Positions 1 to 9,104 of a stretch of 44,006 nucleotides of DNA are shown here, one piece after another. A model generated the notes under the pieces. That model worked only from the letters and a program-made list of their open reading frames with translations. It did no database searches and had not been told where the DNA came from. How positions within the stretch are numbered: position 1 is the stretch's first letter; the number at the start of each line of letters is the position of its first letter. This DNA is from Rhodobacter sp. (lineage in GTDB: Bacteria > Pseudomonadota > Alphaproteobacteria > Rhodobacterales > Rhodobacteraceae): the NCBI GenBank assembly GCA_020250445.1, contig JADCEF010000051.1, forward strand, positions 1 through 44,006, in the 5' to 3' direction. The translations under genes and the position numbers were made by a program.

Positions 1-269
1 ACGCGACCCGCGTTTCCCCCGCCCCTGCGGGACGGTGCGCCGAAGACCGGCAGGTCCGAGAGCATCAGAGGCCAGCGCCCGACACGGCGGGGGCGAAGCG
101 CCCGCCAGGGGCGGGGCGGGCGCTGGCCGCGGGCTTTGGCCCCCGGCTGGTCAAGGATCAGCGTGGCGCTGTGGCAGGGGCGATGGCCCCTGCCATTGAA
201 ACGGGGGCAGTGCCTTCATCAGTGCGGGCAGGACCAGGAAACGCGGTGCGTTTCGGGGTCCGCCCGCAC
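1..269 (-). repeat. Multi-hairpin repeat, copy A plus end hairpin of a neighbouring unit
   Basis: Read on the minus strand, 194 down to 1 is one unit of a roughly 200-bp structured repeat also found at 15496-15694 and 15732-15928. The shared parts, in unit order, are a palindrome at 173-194 (ggcaggggc pairing with gcccctgcc), a second at about 128-147 (one mismatch), and an 11-bp stem formed by 117-127 (cgggcgctggc) with 71-81 (gccagcgcccg). Last comes a GAAACGCG/CGCGTTTC hairpin, which the window edge cuts at position 1. A further hairpin at 222-269 (gtgcgggc with gcccgcac, enclosing GAAACGC/GCGTTTC) matches the end hairpin of a preceding unit, so this locus is also a tandem array with a period near 236 bp. 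It lies downstream of the gpt 3' end. Function unknown. Confidence 0.85.
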
Positions 270-491
270 CGGGAGCTGCTTTTGCGACGGCTCAGGATGG
301 GCTTTCCGTCCGGCAAGCGGCAGGGATGCTTTTCGGCAACCTGCAAAGGCGTCCACCATGGATGACCCGCTGTCATCAAGACCGGTTGCGGTGGGTCGGG
401 TATTCCTGCGCCACGGCTTCACAGCCTCGGGTTCCGTTCCGGTTCTTTCCAAACCGGCCATCCGGCTTGCGGCGTTGCCCCGGCACGCGGA

Positions 492-510
492 GAAGCCAAA
501 GGGCGGCTTC
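492..510 (-). terminator. Weak hairpin downstream of gpt
   Basis: A 6-bp inverted repeat (gaagcc/ggcttc, loop aaagggc on the plus strand) lies just past the gpt stop in the direction of minus-strand transcription. No T tract follows, so intrinsic termination is doubtful. Nothing else is seen between 270 and 528. Confidence 0.25.
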
Positions 511-528
511 GGGCGCGGTCAGGAAAGT

Positions 529-1032
529 TCAGTCCTTGCCGCGGAAGGGCTGGACATATTGCAGCGCCATGTCCCAGGGGAAGAAAATCCAGGTGTCCTG
601 GCTGACCTCGGTGATGTAGCTGTCCACCATCGGGCGGCCCGAGGGTTTGGCGTAAACGGTGGCAAAGTGCGCCTTCGGATAAAGTCGGCGCACCAGTTCC
701 AGCGTTTTGCCGGTATCGACCAGATCATCGATCACCAGAATGCCGGTCCCGTCGCCCATCAGCTCTGCCTGCGGGCTTTTGGTCACGCGCGCCTCAGTCT
801 GTGACTGATGCGAATAGCTTTTCACGCTGATCGTATCGACCACGCGGATGTCCAGCTCGCGGCTGACGATCATCGCGGGGATCATGCCGCCGCGGGTGAT
901 GGCCACGACCGCTTTCCAGCCGCCGTTGTCCGGGCCACACCCGTCCAGCCGCCAGGCCAGCGCCCGGCTGTCGCGGTGGATCTGGTCCCAGCTGACATGA
1001 AAGCCTTTTTCATGTGGCAGTCGGTCGGTCAT
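529..1032 (-). CDS. gpt: Xanthine(-guanine) phosphoribosyltransferase
   Basis: A 167-residue type I phosphoribosyltransferase that would convert xanthine or guanine and PRPP to the nucleotide in purine salvage, in the cytoplasm. The PRPP-binding loop is clear ([14 protein letters not shown], about residues 95-108), as is the [11 protein letters not shown] segment before it. The length fits the Gpt family. The start ATG at 1032-1030 is preceded by AAGGAG at good spacing. The longer upstream frame is only open sequence over lysE. It is the last gene of a fabI-lysE-gpt operon, 11 bp after lysE. Base preference (xanthine, guanine, hypoxanthine) cannot be read from sequence. Confidence 0.9.
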   Translation of the reverse strand: MTDRLPHEKGFHVSWDQIHRDSRALAWRLDGCGPDNGGWKAVVAITRGGMIPAMIVSRELDIRVVDTISVKSYSHQSQTEARVTKSPQAELMGDGTGILVIDDLVDTGKTLELVRRLYPKAHFATVYAKPSGRPMVDSYITEVSQDTWIFFPWDMALQYVQPFRGKD

Positions 1033-1043
1033 GGCAGGCTCCT

Positions 1044-1655
1044 TCAGGTGACGGCGATCTTCGCGCCGAGCAGGGCAAGCAGCGTGCCGAAGCTGCGGTC
1101 CATCAGGGACTTCGCCCCCACATAGGCGCGGCGTGTGGCAGGCAGGGAAAAGATGCGGGCGACAAAGGTGTTCCACAGCGTTTCGACCGTGAACAGGAAT
1201 GTCAGAAGGCTGACCAGAACCCAGGCCGGAGTCTCGGGCGGTACGGTTCCGATGAAGATCGCCGACAGGACCACGGCCGGCTTCGGGTTGGACAACTGCG
1301 TTACCAGACCCAGGCGGAAGGCGGACAGGGCCGAGCGCGGCGGCTGGCCGGCTGTGTCGGGCAGCGGTTCTGCCGCGTGCCGCCACATTCCGACGGCCAT
1401 CCAGATCAGGTAAAGGCCTCCCGCGATCTTGAAGGCCCAAAGCACGCCGGGCGCGACCCTGAACAGGGCCGCAAGGCCGGAAAGCGCAAGTGCGGCCCAG
1501 AACACGGCCCCAAGGCCAATGCCCAGGGCAAGGAAAAATCCGGTGCGCATGCCTTCGGAAACGCCGGTGCGGGCCGACATCAGCACGGCAGGGCCGGGGC
1601 TGACCGCCCCCATCGTCAACAGCGCGGCCACGGCAAGGAAGGCCGCCGGTGTCAC
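1044..1655 (-). CDS. LysE/RhtB family amino-acid exporter
   Basis: A 203-residue inner-membrane protein of the LysE/RhtB translocator superfamily, which exports amino acids or related small solutes. It has about six hydrophobic segments and the family signature [17 protein letters not shown] near residues 19-35, plus the LSNPKPAVV motif in the second half. The start is taken as GTG at 1655-1653, which overlaps the fabI stop as GTGA and gives a normal N-terminus ([16 protein letters not shown]). It is probably translated by coupling to fabI. Substrate unknown. Confidence 0.85.
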   Translation of the reverse strand: MTPAAFLAVAALLTMGAVSPGPAVLMSARTGVSEGMRTGFFLALGIGLGAVFWAALALSGLAALFRVAPGVLWAFKIAGGLYLIWMAVGMWRHAAEPLPDTAGQPPRSALSAFRLGLVTQLSNPKPAVVLSAIFIGTVPPETPAWVLVSLLTFLFTVETLWNTFVARIFSLPATRRAYVGAKSLMDRSFGTLLALLGAKIAVT

Positions 1656-2482
1656 TGGCTGCTGTCCTTGCGGCCCGTCACCACGTCGATATCGGGCGCA
1701 TCCACCGCTTTCATGCCGACCACGTGGTAGCCCGCGTCCACATGCAGCACCTCGCCGGTGGTGCCAGACCCAAGGTCGGACAGAAGGTACAGCGATGCCT
1801 TGCCCACTTCTTCCTGGGTCACGTTGCGGCGCAGGGGAGAATTCAGTTCGTTCCACTTCATGATATAGCGGAAATCGCCGATGCCGCTGGCGGCCAGCGT
1901 CTTGATCGGGCCTGCGGAAATGGCGTTCACCCGGATGCCGTCACGGCCCAGGTCTTCGGCGATGTACTTGACGCTGGTTTCCAGCGCGGCCTTGGCCAGA
2001 CCCATGACGTTGTAATGCGGCATGACCTTTTCCGCGCCGTAGTAGGTCAGCGTCAGCAGGCTGCCGCCCCGGGGCATCATGGCGGCGGCGCGCCGGCACA
2101 CGGCGGTGAAGCTGTAGACGGAAATGTCCATCGTCATGCGGAAGTTGGCGGCACTGGTATCCACATAGCGGCCACGCAGTTCGGTCTTGTCGGAAAAGCC
2201 GATGGCATGGACCACGAAATCAAGGCTGCCCCAGACGGTCTGAAGATGGTCGAACAGCGCGTCAAGCGAGGATTCGTCGGCCACATCGCATTCCACCATC
2301 TCCGTCATGCCGATCGAGGCGGCAAGCGGTTCGACGCGCTTCTTCAGGGCTTCGCCCTGATAGGAAAAAGCCAGCGTCGCGCCGGCATCGGCACAGCACC
2401 TGGCGATGCCCCAGGCGATGGATTTGTCGTTGGCAAGACCCATGATCAGGCCGCGCTTGCCGTGCAGAAGCCCCGTTGACAT
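1652..2482 (-). CDS. fabI: Enoyl-[acyl-carrier-protein] reductase (NADH)
   Basis: FabI reduces trans-2-enoyl-ACP in the last step of each fatty-acid elongation cycle; it is cytoplasmic and the target of triclosan-type inhibitors. The 276-residue chain has the FabI-type N-terminus ([18 protein letters not shown], the nucleotide-binding loop), the VHAIGFSD segment and the active-site Tyr-x6-Lys (YNVMGLAK). The chosen ATG at 2482 follows a purine-rich GAGGGACAGGG. An ATG 27 nt upstream (2509) is possible. The first gene of the operon, divergent from pdxH with about 107 bp between them for both promoters. Confidence 0.95.
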   Translation of the reverse strand: MSTGLLHGKRGLIMGLANDKSIAWGIARCCADAGATLAFSYQGEALKKRVEPLAASIGMTEMVECDVADESSLDALFDHLQTVWGSLDFVVHAIGFSDKTELRGRYVDTSAANFRMTMDISVYSFTAVCRRAAAMMPRGGSLLTLTYYGAEKVMPHYNVMGLAKAALETSVKYIAEDLGRDGIRVNAISAGPIKTLAASGIGDFRYIMKWNELNSPLRRNVTQEEVGKASLYLLSDLGSGTTGEVLHVDAGYHVVGMKAVDAPDIDVVTGRKDSSQ

Positions 2483-2589
2483 TCCCTGTCCCTCGCCCAC
2501 CCTGTTCATTGACCGTGAGGTGTAGGCGATCCACCCGCCTGCATCAAGGGCGCGACAGGGGGGCAGGGCTGCCCCGGAAAAGGACGATC

Positions 2590-3192
2590 ATGGACAGAAC
2601 CGGCATCTTCGCGGGGGACGACCCCTTTGCCATCGCCCGCGCCTGGCTGGCCGAAGCGGAACCGAAGGAGCCCAACGACCCCAACGCCATCGCGCTGGCG
2701 ACGGTGGATGCAGCGGGCCTTCCGAATGTGCGGATGGTGCTTTTGAAGGAAATCGAGGCCGACGCTTTTGTGTTCTACACCAATTACACCAGCCGGAAGG
2801 GTCAGGAGATCGAGGGTTCGGGCAAGGCGGCTTTCGTGCTGCACTGGAAATCGCTGCGCCGACAGGTCCGGGTGCGGGGCGTGACCGAGCGGGAAGAGGG
2901 GCCGAAGGCCGATGAATACTTTGCGTCGCGGTCGCTGAAAAGCCGTCTGGGGGCCTGGGCCTCGGCCCAGTCGCAGCCGCTGTCCTCGCGCGGGGCGCTG
3001 ATGGCGGATGTGGCCAGGATCACCGCGATCCATGGCCCCAACCCCGCCCGGCCTGCCTTCTGGGGGGGGATCCGGATCCGACCCCTGGAAATCGAGTTCT
3101 GGGCCGATGGCGCCTTCCGGCTGCACGACAGATTCCGCTGGTCGCGCAGCGCCATAGCAGAAGACTGGACCATTGTGCGCCTGAACCCGTGA
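2590..3192 (+). CDS. pdxH: Pyridoxine/pyridoxamine 5'-phosphate oxidase
   Basis: PdxH oxidises pyridoxamine or pyridoxine 5'-phosphate to pyridoxal 5'-phosphate with FMN and oxygen. The 200-residue protein has the usual blocks: [20 protein letters not shown] for FMN binding, [13 protein letters not shown]-like [14 protein letters not shown], the ASxQSQ block ([11 protein letters not shown]), and the C-terminal FW, RLHDRF and W..RLNP block. The start ATG follows AAAAGGAC. An in-frame run of eight G at 3062-3069 encodes WGG and is intact. Between 3191 and 3208 a short GACCGG/CCGGTC hairpin overlaps the stop codon. Confidence 0.95.
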   Translation: MDRTGIFAGDDPFAIARAWLAEAEPKEPNDPNAIALATVDAAGLPNVRMVLLKEIEADAFVFYTNYTSRKGQEIEGSGKAAFVLHWKSLRRQVRVRGVTEREEGPKADEYFASRSLKSRLGAWASAQSQPLSSRGALMADVARITAIHGPNPARPAFWGGIRIRPLEIEFWADGAFRLHDRFRWSRSAIAEDWTIVRLNP

Positions 3193-3277
3193 CCGGCGCA
3201 CCCCGGTCGGCCTGCACTGACCCATGCCGTCTTGCGCCTGAAAGAGCCGGAGCCTTGACGGCGGCTTTCGCCGGAAC

Positions 3278-3674
3278 GTGACGTGCCGGGGCCGGAAGCC
3301 GGATCACCCGCAAGACGATGGACCACAGGGTGTCCGGCATGGCCGGGTCAATCGGTTCTATGCCGCGAAGGCCTCCGGTTCCGGCGCAGGCGACGGCAGC
3401 CGTTCTGATGGTCTGTTGCGTGCCAATCTGTTGCGAGGCGCTGACGAGGGGGGTGGTCGCGGATGCGCCGGGCATGGCCGTGAAGGTTCGGCAGACCCGG
3501 CGCGGCGCGCTGGGGGTTCTGGCCCCGTCCACCGGGCCGCCCGCAGGACCCGCCCCGGTGCCTGCGGACGTTGCGGCCCTTGCCGCCCCGGCAAAGATTG
3601 CGGCCACCCATGGCCCCGGTCGGGTTAGGGTATGCGGCAAGAACAAGGGATTGGGCTTTGCAAAATCCCTTTGA
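3278..3674 (+). pseudogene. Decayed double cold-shock-domain protein gene
   Basis: Two frames joined near 3440-3450 rebuild the Rhodobacterales two-domain cold-shock protein that often precedes the DUF192 gene. Frame one (from 3338) reads GRVNRFYAAKASGSG then DGLLRANLLRG, matching the pattern GRVKWFD..KGFGF and D.LLHAN.LR. Frame two continues VVADAPGMAVKVRQTRRG, the end of domain one, then a linker and GRVRVCGKNKGLGFAKSL, the start of domain two, before a stop at 3672-3674. The nucleic-acid-binding aromatics are lost (W to R, F to S), a frameshift is present and most of domain two is missing. GTG at 3278 is only the first start in frame. Confidence 0.7.
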
Positions 3675-3766
3675 CGGCGCAAGACTGTGCCGGATGATGG
3701 CAGGGTGCTGCGCCGGTCCGGCCTGACCGGTCTTCAGGCGGGTCCGAAAGCGGTAAAGGGGGCGAC

Positions 3767-4249
3767 GTGGGAATCAGCCGAACGTCCTTGGGTTTGATAT
3801 CCGGGTTCTGCGCCGGATTGTGCTGGACCGCGGCCCATGCAGCCTGCGCCCCCGGGGTCGTTGATATCCGGGGTGATTTCGGGCAGGCGCGCTTTACCGT
3901 CGAACTGGCCGATACCGGCCCGGAGCGCGCCCTTGGCCTGATGTTCCGCGAGTCGCTGCCAAAGTCCGCCGGGATGCTGTTCGTCTATGAGACACCGCAG
4001 CGGGCAAGTTTCTGGATGAAGAACACGCTGATCCCCCTGGACATGATATTCGCCGATGCGTCGGGTCGGGTGACGCGCGTGCACAGCAATGCCAGGCCTC
4101 AGGATCTGACCCCGATCGACGGTGGCGACGGGGTGGCGGCGGTGCTGGAAATCAACGGCGGCCTTGCGGAACAGCTGGGGATCGGTCCCGGGGCCGAACT
4201 TCGTCATCCCGCACTTGATGCCCGTGTTGCGGCATGGCCCTGCGATTAG
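3767..4249 (+). CDS. Secreted DUF192 family protein
   Basis: A 160-residue exported protein of the DUF192 family, whose biochemical role is not established. It has an N-terminal signal peptide (hydrophobic core about residues 8-25, cleavage near AHA-AC). The DUF192 core follows: ERALGLMFRESLP, GMLFVYETPQRASFWMKNT, IPLDMIFAD and a C-terminal EINGGLAEQLGI segment. The GTG start follows AAAGGGGGC. It stands between the dead cold-shock gene and tRNA-Pro, the arrangement usual in this family of bacteria. Confidence 0.9.
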   Translation: MGISRTSLGLISGFCAGLCWTAAHAACAPGVVDIRGDFGQARFTVELADTGPERALGLMFRESLPKSAGMLFVYETPQRASFWMKNTLIPLDMIFADASGRVTRVHSNARPQDLTPIDGGDGVAAVLEINGGLAEQLGIGPGAELRHPALDARVAAWPCD

Positions 4250-4291
4250 CCGCTTTCCAAGCCGCCGCAAGGCCGCTAGGAAGACAGCCGT

Positions 4292-4368
<77 letters not shown>

Positions 4369-4735
4369 GGTTCCATCCGCAGCTCGGGCAGGACATTCGG
4401 GAATGTTCGCATCGCAAAGAACCCGGCACCGCAATTCCTGATCGAACCTGCGTGAAGATCGCAAGATCGGTGGGGTTCACGCTTGCGGGATGCGACGCTG
4501 ACGAAGTGTTTTGCGTCCGGCGCTGTGGCCGCGTTTGTCCTGGTCTTGCCAGCGAACCGGGCAGATGGCCCGCAGGCCGGACGGGCACCGTCTTGATCCA
4601 GATCAACGCAAGCGCCGTCCGGAGCGTGCAACGTGTAACAGGGCATACCGCAGAATGATGGAATGTCCGGAAGGTTTCAACGGGCGTGATGGGTGGGCTG
4701 CACGTTTTCCGGGAAACGAATGCTGGATATGCGAC
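4369..4735. other. Intergenic, nothing recognised
   Basis: 367 bases between tRNA-Pro and the next plausible gene. Open frames here are short and have no protein-like composition. I see no hairpin, repeat or promoter worth calling. Confidence 0.5.
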
Positions 4736-5143
4736 ATGACATGCGCAAAGACCTTGATGATGGTACTGGCTGGGGGCGGCCTGACGGGGGCTGCACAGGC
4801 CCCCGGCCACATCTGGTGTGTCAGCGATGAAGATGTGTCCGGCGAAAGCTCCGGGACCTTCTTCCAGCCTTTTTCTGGCTGCACGGCCGGGGCGGCGACA
4901 TCCTGCACGATCAACACCGAAGCCCGGTACGACCGGATTGCCAGGGAAAAGTCTGTTCCGATCAACCGGACGACAGGACAGATCAGGGTGGCTGGCGGCG
5001 AGCCGCTGCAATTGACCGCAGGCGTCCGCTGCCGGGCCGACAGCCCGCCCGGCGGGCCGCAGGACTGGGGGGCGCGTCTTGTCGTGACTTCTCTGTTTCC
5101 CGCGGGCCAGGCGGCCCGTGCACCCGTCAGACAATCCGGGTAA
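4736..5143 (+). CDS. Small putative secreted protein, unknown
   Basis: A possible 135-residue protein with a signal-peptide-like N-terminus (MTCAKTLMMVLAGGG, predicted cleavage near AQA-PG) and four cysteines at about 33, 49, 57 and 99, which would suit a periplasmic disulfide protein. The middle (CTINTEARYDRIAREKSVP then NRTTGQIRV) looks like real coding sequence, while the last 35 residues are rich in Pro, Gly and Ala and look frameshifted or random. I recognise no family. It may be a gene decayed at its 3' end. It sits upstream of, and in the same direction as, the isomerase operon. Confidence 0.4.
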   Translation: MTCAKTLMMVLAGGGLTGAAQAPGHIWCVSDEDVSGESSGTFFQPFSGCTAGAATSCTINTEARYDRIAREKSVPINRTTGQIRVAGGEPLQLTAGVRCRADSPPGGPQDWGARLVVTSLFPAGQAARAPVRQSG

Positions 5144-5193
5144 CCGGTCGGGATCGTGGCGTTAAGGGACTGCAAAGCGAGGCGGGCAAAGAC

Positions 5194-6084
5194 ATGGTGG
5201 CGGCGCGGACATTTCTTGGAAGGCTTCTGCGTGAACCGCTGGTTCATTTCGCTGTCCTTGCCGGGGTGCTTTTCGGCCTTCTGTCGGAACCGAGTGCCCC
5301 GGACCCTGTCGCGGATGTTTCCCGGATCGTGATTTCGGGTGCCGAAGTCGAGCAGATGGCCCTGGCTTGGGCACAACGCTGGCAGCGGCCGCCCAACGAA
5401 GACGAACTGGCAGGGCTGGTCGACGAAGCGATCCGCGAGCAAGTGCTTTACCGCGAGGCCTTGGCCCTTGGCCTTGACCGCGACGATGTGGTGATCCGCC
5501 GCCATCTGCGCCAGAAATACGAGTTCGTCACGCAGGATCTCGCCTATGACACCGATCCCGACGAGGCGACGCTGCGGGCTTACCACAAGGCCCGGCCCGA
5601 CCGGTATGCGCAGTCTGCGCAAGTATCCTTCAGCCAGATCCTGTTCAATACGGACCGCCGCGGTGCCGCAGCCGGGACAGATGCCGCCCGGGCGCTGGCG
5701 GATCTGCAAACGGCAACGGCGCCGGACGCCGCCGACCTGCTTGGGGATGCCACGTCGTTGCCGTCCCGCTTTGACAGGATGAGTACCGCCGAGGTTGAGG
5801 CCATTTTCGGCCCGGACTTTGCGGCGGCACTGGTCGGGCAGGAGCCGGGACGCTGGGCAGGTCCCATCCCCTCGGGCTACGGGCTGCATCTGGTCCTGGT
5901 CTCTGAAAAGATATCTGGCGGGCAGCTTGCCTTCGAGACCGTGCGCCAGCGCGTGAAGGATGACTGGGTTTACGAACAGCGCGCGGCGGCCAATGAGGCG
6001 ATCTTTCGCAAGCTTCTGGAGCGCTACGACGTTGTGGTCGAACCGATGGCGGCGTCAACCGGGGCCAGCGGGGATGGTTCATGA
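5194..6084 (+). CDS. Membrane-anchored parvulin-like peptidyl-prolyl isomerase
   Basis: A 296-residue protein with one N-terminal membrane segment (about residues 16-31, HFAVLAGVLFGLLSE) and a periplasmic body. The helical region (DELAGLVDEAIREQVLYREA, then YEFVTQDLAYDTDPDEATLR) resembles the SurA/PpiD chaperone arm. The parvulin-type part has SFSQILFNTDRRG and GPIPSGYGLHLVLVSEK. Proteins of this type fold or deliver exported proteins. It is the first gene of a three-gene operon; its stop overlaps the next start as ATGA at 6081-6084. By inference it may serve maturation of the secreted DUF3604 protein. Confidence 0.8.
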   Translation: MVAARTFLGRLLREPLVHFAVLAGVLFGLLSEPSAPDPVADVSRIVISGAEVEQMALAWAQRWQRPPNEDELAGLVDEAIREQVLYREALALGLDRDDVVIRRHLRQKYEFVTQDLAYDTDPDEATLRAYHKARPDRYAQSAQVSFSQILFNTDRRGAAAGTDAARALADLQTATAPDAADLLGDATSLPSRFDRMSTAEVEAIFGPDFAAALVGQEPGRWAGPIPSGYGLHLVLVSEKISGGQLAFETVRQRVKDDWVYEQRAAANEAIFRKLLERYDVVVEPMAASTGASGDGS

Positions 6085-7070
6085 TGCGCTGGCTGGTTCT
6101 GGCGATCTTGACGGTCTTCGGCCTTGCGCAGCCACTGGCGGCGCATGAATCCCGCCCGGCCTTCCTTGACGTCCGCGAGCTTTCGGTCGGACAGTACGAA
6201 GTGCTGTGGAAGCGTCCGATGCGCGGGGAATACGTCATCGGCTTTACCGTGGGCTGGCCACAGGGCTGCACGCCGACGGTCAGGAACGAAAGCCGGGTGC
6301 CGGGCGCGTCGATCACGCGGATGCTGCTGGACTGTGGCGCAAAAGGGCTGGTCGGCGGCACGATCACGATCGACCGACTGCCCGAAACAAGCGCCGAAGT
6401 CCTGGTGCGGGTCGAGTTCGCCGATGGCACCAGCCAGACCCGGCTTTTGCGTCCGGCCTCGTCCGTCATGACCGTCGAAGGCCCACGGAGCGCCCTGTCC
6501 GTCGGGGCTGAATATCTGCGCCTGGGCTTTGACCACATCCTTGCCGGGATCGACCATCTGGCTTTTGTCCTTGGCCTGACGCTGATCGTCGGCGGGGGCT
6601 GGAGGCTGGTAAAGACCATCACCGCCTTCACGGTTGCGCATAGCATCACCCTTGCTTTGTCCACCCTTGGCCATGTCCGGGTGTCCCAAGCCCCGGTCGA
6701 GGCCGCCATCGCCCTCAGCATCGTGTTTCTGGCCCGCGAACTTCTGGTGATGCGACAGGGGCAGCCGGGGCTGACCTCGCGCGCGCCATGGCTGGTTGCC
6801 TTTGTCTTCGGGCTGTTGCACGGGCTGGGCTTTGCCGGCGCGCTGCGCGAGATCGGCCTGCCGCAAGGGGACATTCCCTTGGCCCTGCTGGCGTTCAACC
6901 TTGGCGTCGAGGCGGGGCAACTGGCCTTTGTCGCGGTTGTCCTTTCGGTCATGGCCCTTGGCAGGCGCATCTATGCCAAGACCTTGCCCGAATGGATCGG
7001 GCAGGTCCCGGCCTATGGGATCGGCACCGTCGCCGCGTTCTGGACACTGGAACGAATCCTTGCTGCATGA
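6081..7070 (+). CDS. HupE/UreJ_2 family membrane protein
   Basis: A 329-residue protein with a signal peptide (cleavage near LAA-HES), a roughly 140-residue extracytoplasmic region beginning HESRPAFLDVREL, and a C-terminal block of about six membrane segments. The membrane block carries the HupE/UreJ signature: FDHILAGIDHLAFVLGL, HSITLALS and GLLHGLGFAGAL, with conserved His and Asp inside the membrane. HupE/UreJ relatives are linked to nickel or other metal uptake, but this longer subfamily has no proven substrate. Overlaps the isomerase gene by 4 nt and lies 34 bp before the DUF3604 gene. Confidence 0.85.
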   Translation: MMRWLVLAILTVFGLAQPLAAHESRPAFLDVRELSVGQYEVLWKRPMRGEYVIGFTVGWPQGCTPTVRNESRVPGASITRMLLDCGAKGLVGGTITIDRLPETSAEVLVRVEFADGTSQTRLLRPASSVMTVEGPRSALSVGAEYLRLGFDHILAGIDHLAFVLGLTLIVGGGWRLVKTITAFTVAHSITLALSTLGHVRVSQAPVEAAIALSIVFLARELLVMRQGQPGLTSRAPWLVAFVFGLLHGLGFAGALREIGLPQGDIPLALLAFNLGVEAGQLAFVAVVLSVMALGRRIYAKTLPEWIGQVPAYGIGTVAAFWTLERILAA

Positions 7071-7104
7071 CTGAACTGGACCAATTCGTTGAAAGGAGAC
7101 AACC

Positions 7105-9054
7105 ATGACGCCCAGGTCGCTGCTCACCGTGGCGCTTGCCGCACTGACCGTGAGCCCCGTCGCTTTTGCGGCATTCGCTCAGGGGGATATTGTCGATATG
7201 CACGGCCACGACCCCGCCGGGCTGGATGTCCAGAACAAGAAGCCGCCCTATTCGCCCAATGCCGGGCGCAATTTCCCGGACCGGCCGCTGTTCGGCGAGA
7301 CGCACCTGCACACGACCCTGTCGTTTGACGCAGGCACCTTTGGTGCCATCCTTGGACCGCGCGACGCCTATCGCTATGCCAAGGGCGAAGAGATCGTGTC
7401 GAACACCGGCCAGCCCGTCCGCATCGCCCGTCCGCTGGACTTTACGGTCGTCACGGACCATTCCGACAACATGGGCTTCTTCGCCGAGTTTGCCGCCGGG
7501 AACCCAAACATTCTTGCCAACGCCACGGCGAAGGGCTGGTACGACCTGTTCAAGTCCGGCAAAGGCGCTGAAGCGGGAATTCAGATCATCACCGCCTTCT
7601 CGGCCGGCACCTTCCCGGTTGAAATCATGTCGCTGCCCGGCACCAAGCTGTACCGGGACACATGGAAGGACATCATTGCCGCGGCAGAGGAAGCGAACGA
7701 GCCTGGCCGCTTCACCGCGATGATCGGCTATGAATGGACCTCACAGGTGGGGACGGGCGACAACCTGCACCGCAACGTGATCTACCGCGATGGCGGCGAT
7801 CTTGCCGTGCAGATGGACCCGATGGTCACCTTGCCGCCCATGGGCAGCCAGGACCCGGTCGATCTGTGGAAATGGATGGGCGCCTACGAAGACAAGACCG
7901 GCGGTGACGTTCTGGCCATCGCGCACAACGGCAACCTTTCCAACGGCCTGATGTTCCCCACCATCGAACAGTTCGGCAAGCCGTTGGATGCCGAATATGT
8001 CACCCAGCGCGCCAAATGGGAAAAGATCTACGAGGTGACCCAGACCAAGGGGACGGGCGAGGCGCATCCGAACCTGTCGCCGAACGACGAATTCGCCGAC
8101 TTCGAGATTTGGGACAAGGGCAATCTGGTCATGACGACGGCAAAGACGCCAGAGATGCTTGAGTTCGAATATGCCCGCTCGGCCCTGCTGAACGGCATGA
8201 AGCTGCAAGCCCGGTTCGGCACCAACCCCTACAAGTTCGGCATGGTCGGATCGACGGATTCCCACCTTGGCTTTTCGTCCTTCGAGGAGGACAATTTCTT
8301 TGGCAAGACCGTGTCGATGGAGCCGGGGCCAGAGCGGATTGCCAAGGATTTCATGAAGACGCCGATTGCCGCGATCAAGGAGTGGGAGGTCGGCGCGTCC
8401 GGGCTGGCCGTGGTCTGGGCCCCCGAAAACACCCGTGCAGCGATTTTCGACGCGATGGAACGCAAGGAAACCTATGCCACAACCGGCACACGGATCACGG
8501 TGCGGTTCTTTGGCGGCTGGGATTTCGTGCCCGAAGATGCCAACACGCGGCGCCCGGCTCAGGTTGGCTACACCAAGGGCGTGCCGATGGGCGGCGATCT
8601 GGTGAACGCGCCGCAAGGCAAGGCCCCAAGCTTCCTCGTCGCAGCCCTGAAGGACCCGATCGGCGCCAATCTTGACCGGGTGCAGATCGTGAAGGGCTGG
8701 ATCGACGCCGGGGGCAACGCCAAAGAGCAGGTCTACGACGTGGCCTGGGGCGATGCCGATACCCGCACACCGGGTGCCGACGGCAAGCTTCCCCCGGTCG
8801 GGTCAACTGTCAACGTGCCCGACGCGAGTTACACCAACACCATCGGCGATCCGGAACTGATCACGGTTTGGACCGATCCCGATTTCGACCCCGCTCTGAA
8901 AGCCTTCTACTATGCGCGTGTCATCGAAATCCCGACCCCGCGCTGGACCGCGCACGATGCGAAGTATTTCGGCGTCACTCCCGCTGAAGACGTCCGCATG
9001 ACGATCACTGAACGTGCCTACACCTCGCCGATTTGGTACACGCCGCAAGGCTGA
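7105..9054 (+). CDS. Secreted DUF3604 metallohydrolase-like protein
   Basis: A 649-residue exported protein of the DUF3604 family, related to PHP-type metal-dependent phosphoesterases but without an assigned substrate. A signal peptide covers about residues 1-25 (AFA-Q). Metal-binding motifs are in the expected order: GETHLHT (His67, His69), TDHSD (Asp118, His119, Asp121), AHNGN (His274) and GSTDSH (Asp385, His387). The start ATG follows a clear AAAGGAGA. It is the last gene of the isomerase-HupE operon and is followed by a strong hairpin. A metal-loaded periplasmic enzyme beside a HupE-like protein suggests a shared metal supply; that is inference. Confidence 0.9.
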   Translation: MTPRSLLTVALAALTVSPVAFAAFAQGDIVDMHGHDPAGLDVQNKKPPYSPNAGRNFPDRPLFGETHLHTTLSFDAGTFGAILGPRDAYRYAKGEEIVSNTGQPVRIARPLDFTVVTDHSDNMGFFAEFAAGNPNILANATAKGWYDLFKSGKGAEAGIQIITAFSAGTFPVEIMSLPGTKLYRDTWKDIIAAAEEANEPGRFTAMIGYEWTSQVGTGDNLHRNVIYRDGGDLAVQMDPMVTLPPMGSQDPVDLWKWMGAYEDKTGGDVLAIAHNGNLSNGLMFPTIEQFGKPLDAEYVTQRAKWEKIYEVTQTKGTGEAHPNLSPNDEFADFEIWDKGNLVMTTAKTPEMLEFEYARSALLNGMKLQARFGTNPYKFGMVGSTDSHLGFSSFEEDNFFGKTVSMEPGPERIAKDFMKTPIAAIKEWEVGASGLAVVWAPENTRAAIFDAMERKETYATTGTRITVRFFGGWDFVPEDANTRRPAQVGYTKGVPMGGDLVNAPQGKAPSFLVAALKDPIGANLDRVQIVKGWIDAGGNAKEQVYDVAWGDADTRTPGADGKLPPVGSTVNVPDASYTNTIGDPELITVWTDPDFDPALKAFYYARVIEIPTPRWTAHDAKYFGVTPAEDVRMTITERAYTSPIWYTPQG

Positions 9055-9068
9055 GGCAAGGATCTGGC

Positions 9069-9098
9069 GCGGGGGCAAAGAAACAACTTTGCCCCCGC
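9069..9098 (+). terminator. Strong hairpin, probably bidirectional terminator
   Basis: A perfect 12-bp stem, gcgggggcaaag with ctttgcccccgc, around the loop aaacaa. It sits exactly between the stops of the DUF3604 gene (plus) and the effector-like gene (minus). The T tract is short. Confidence 0.8.
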
Positions 9099-9104
9099 CC
9101 CGTT

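Noticed and set aside
136-804. 222-codon plus-strand open frame over the repeat and gpt
   Set aside because: It runs antisense through gpt and through the palindromic repeat; the translation has no family character.
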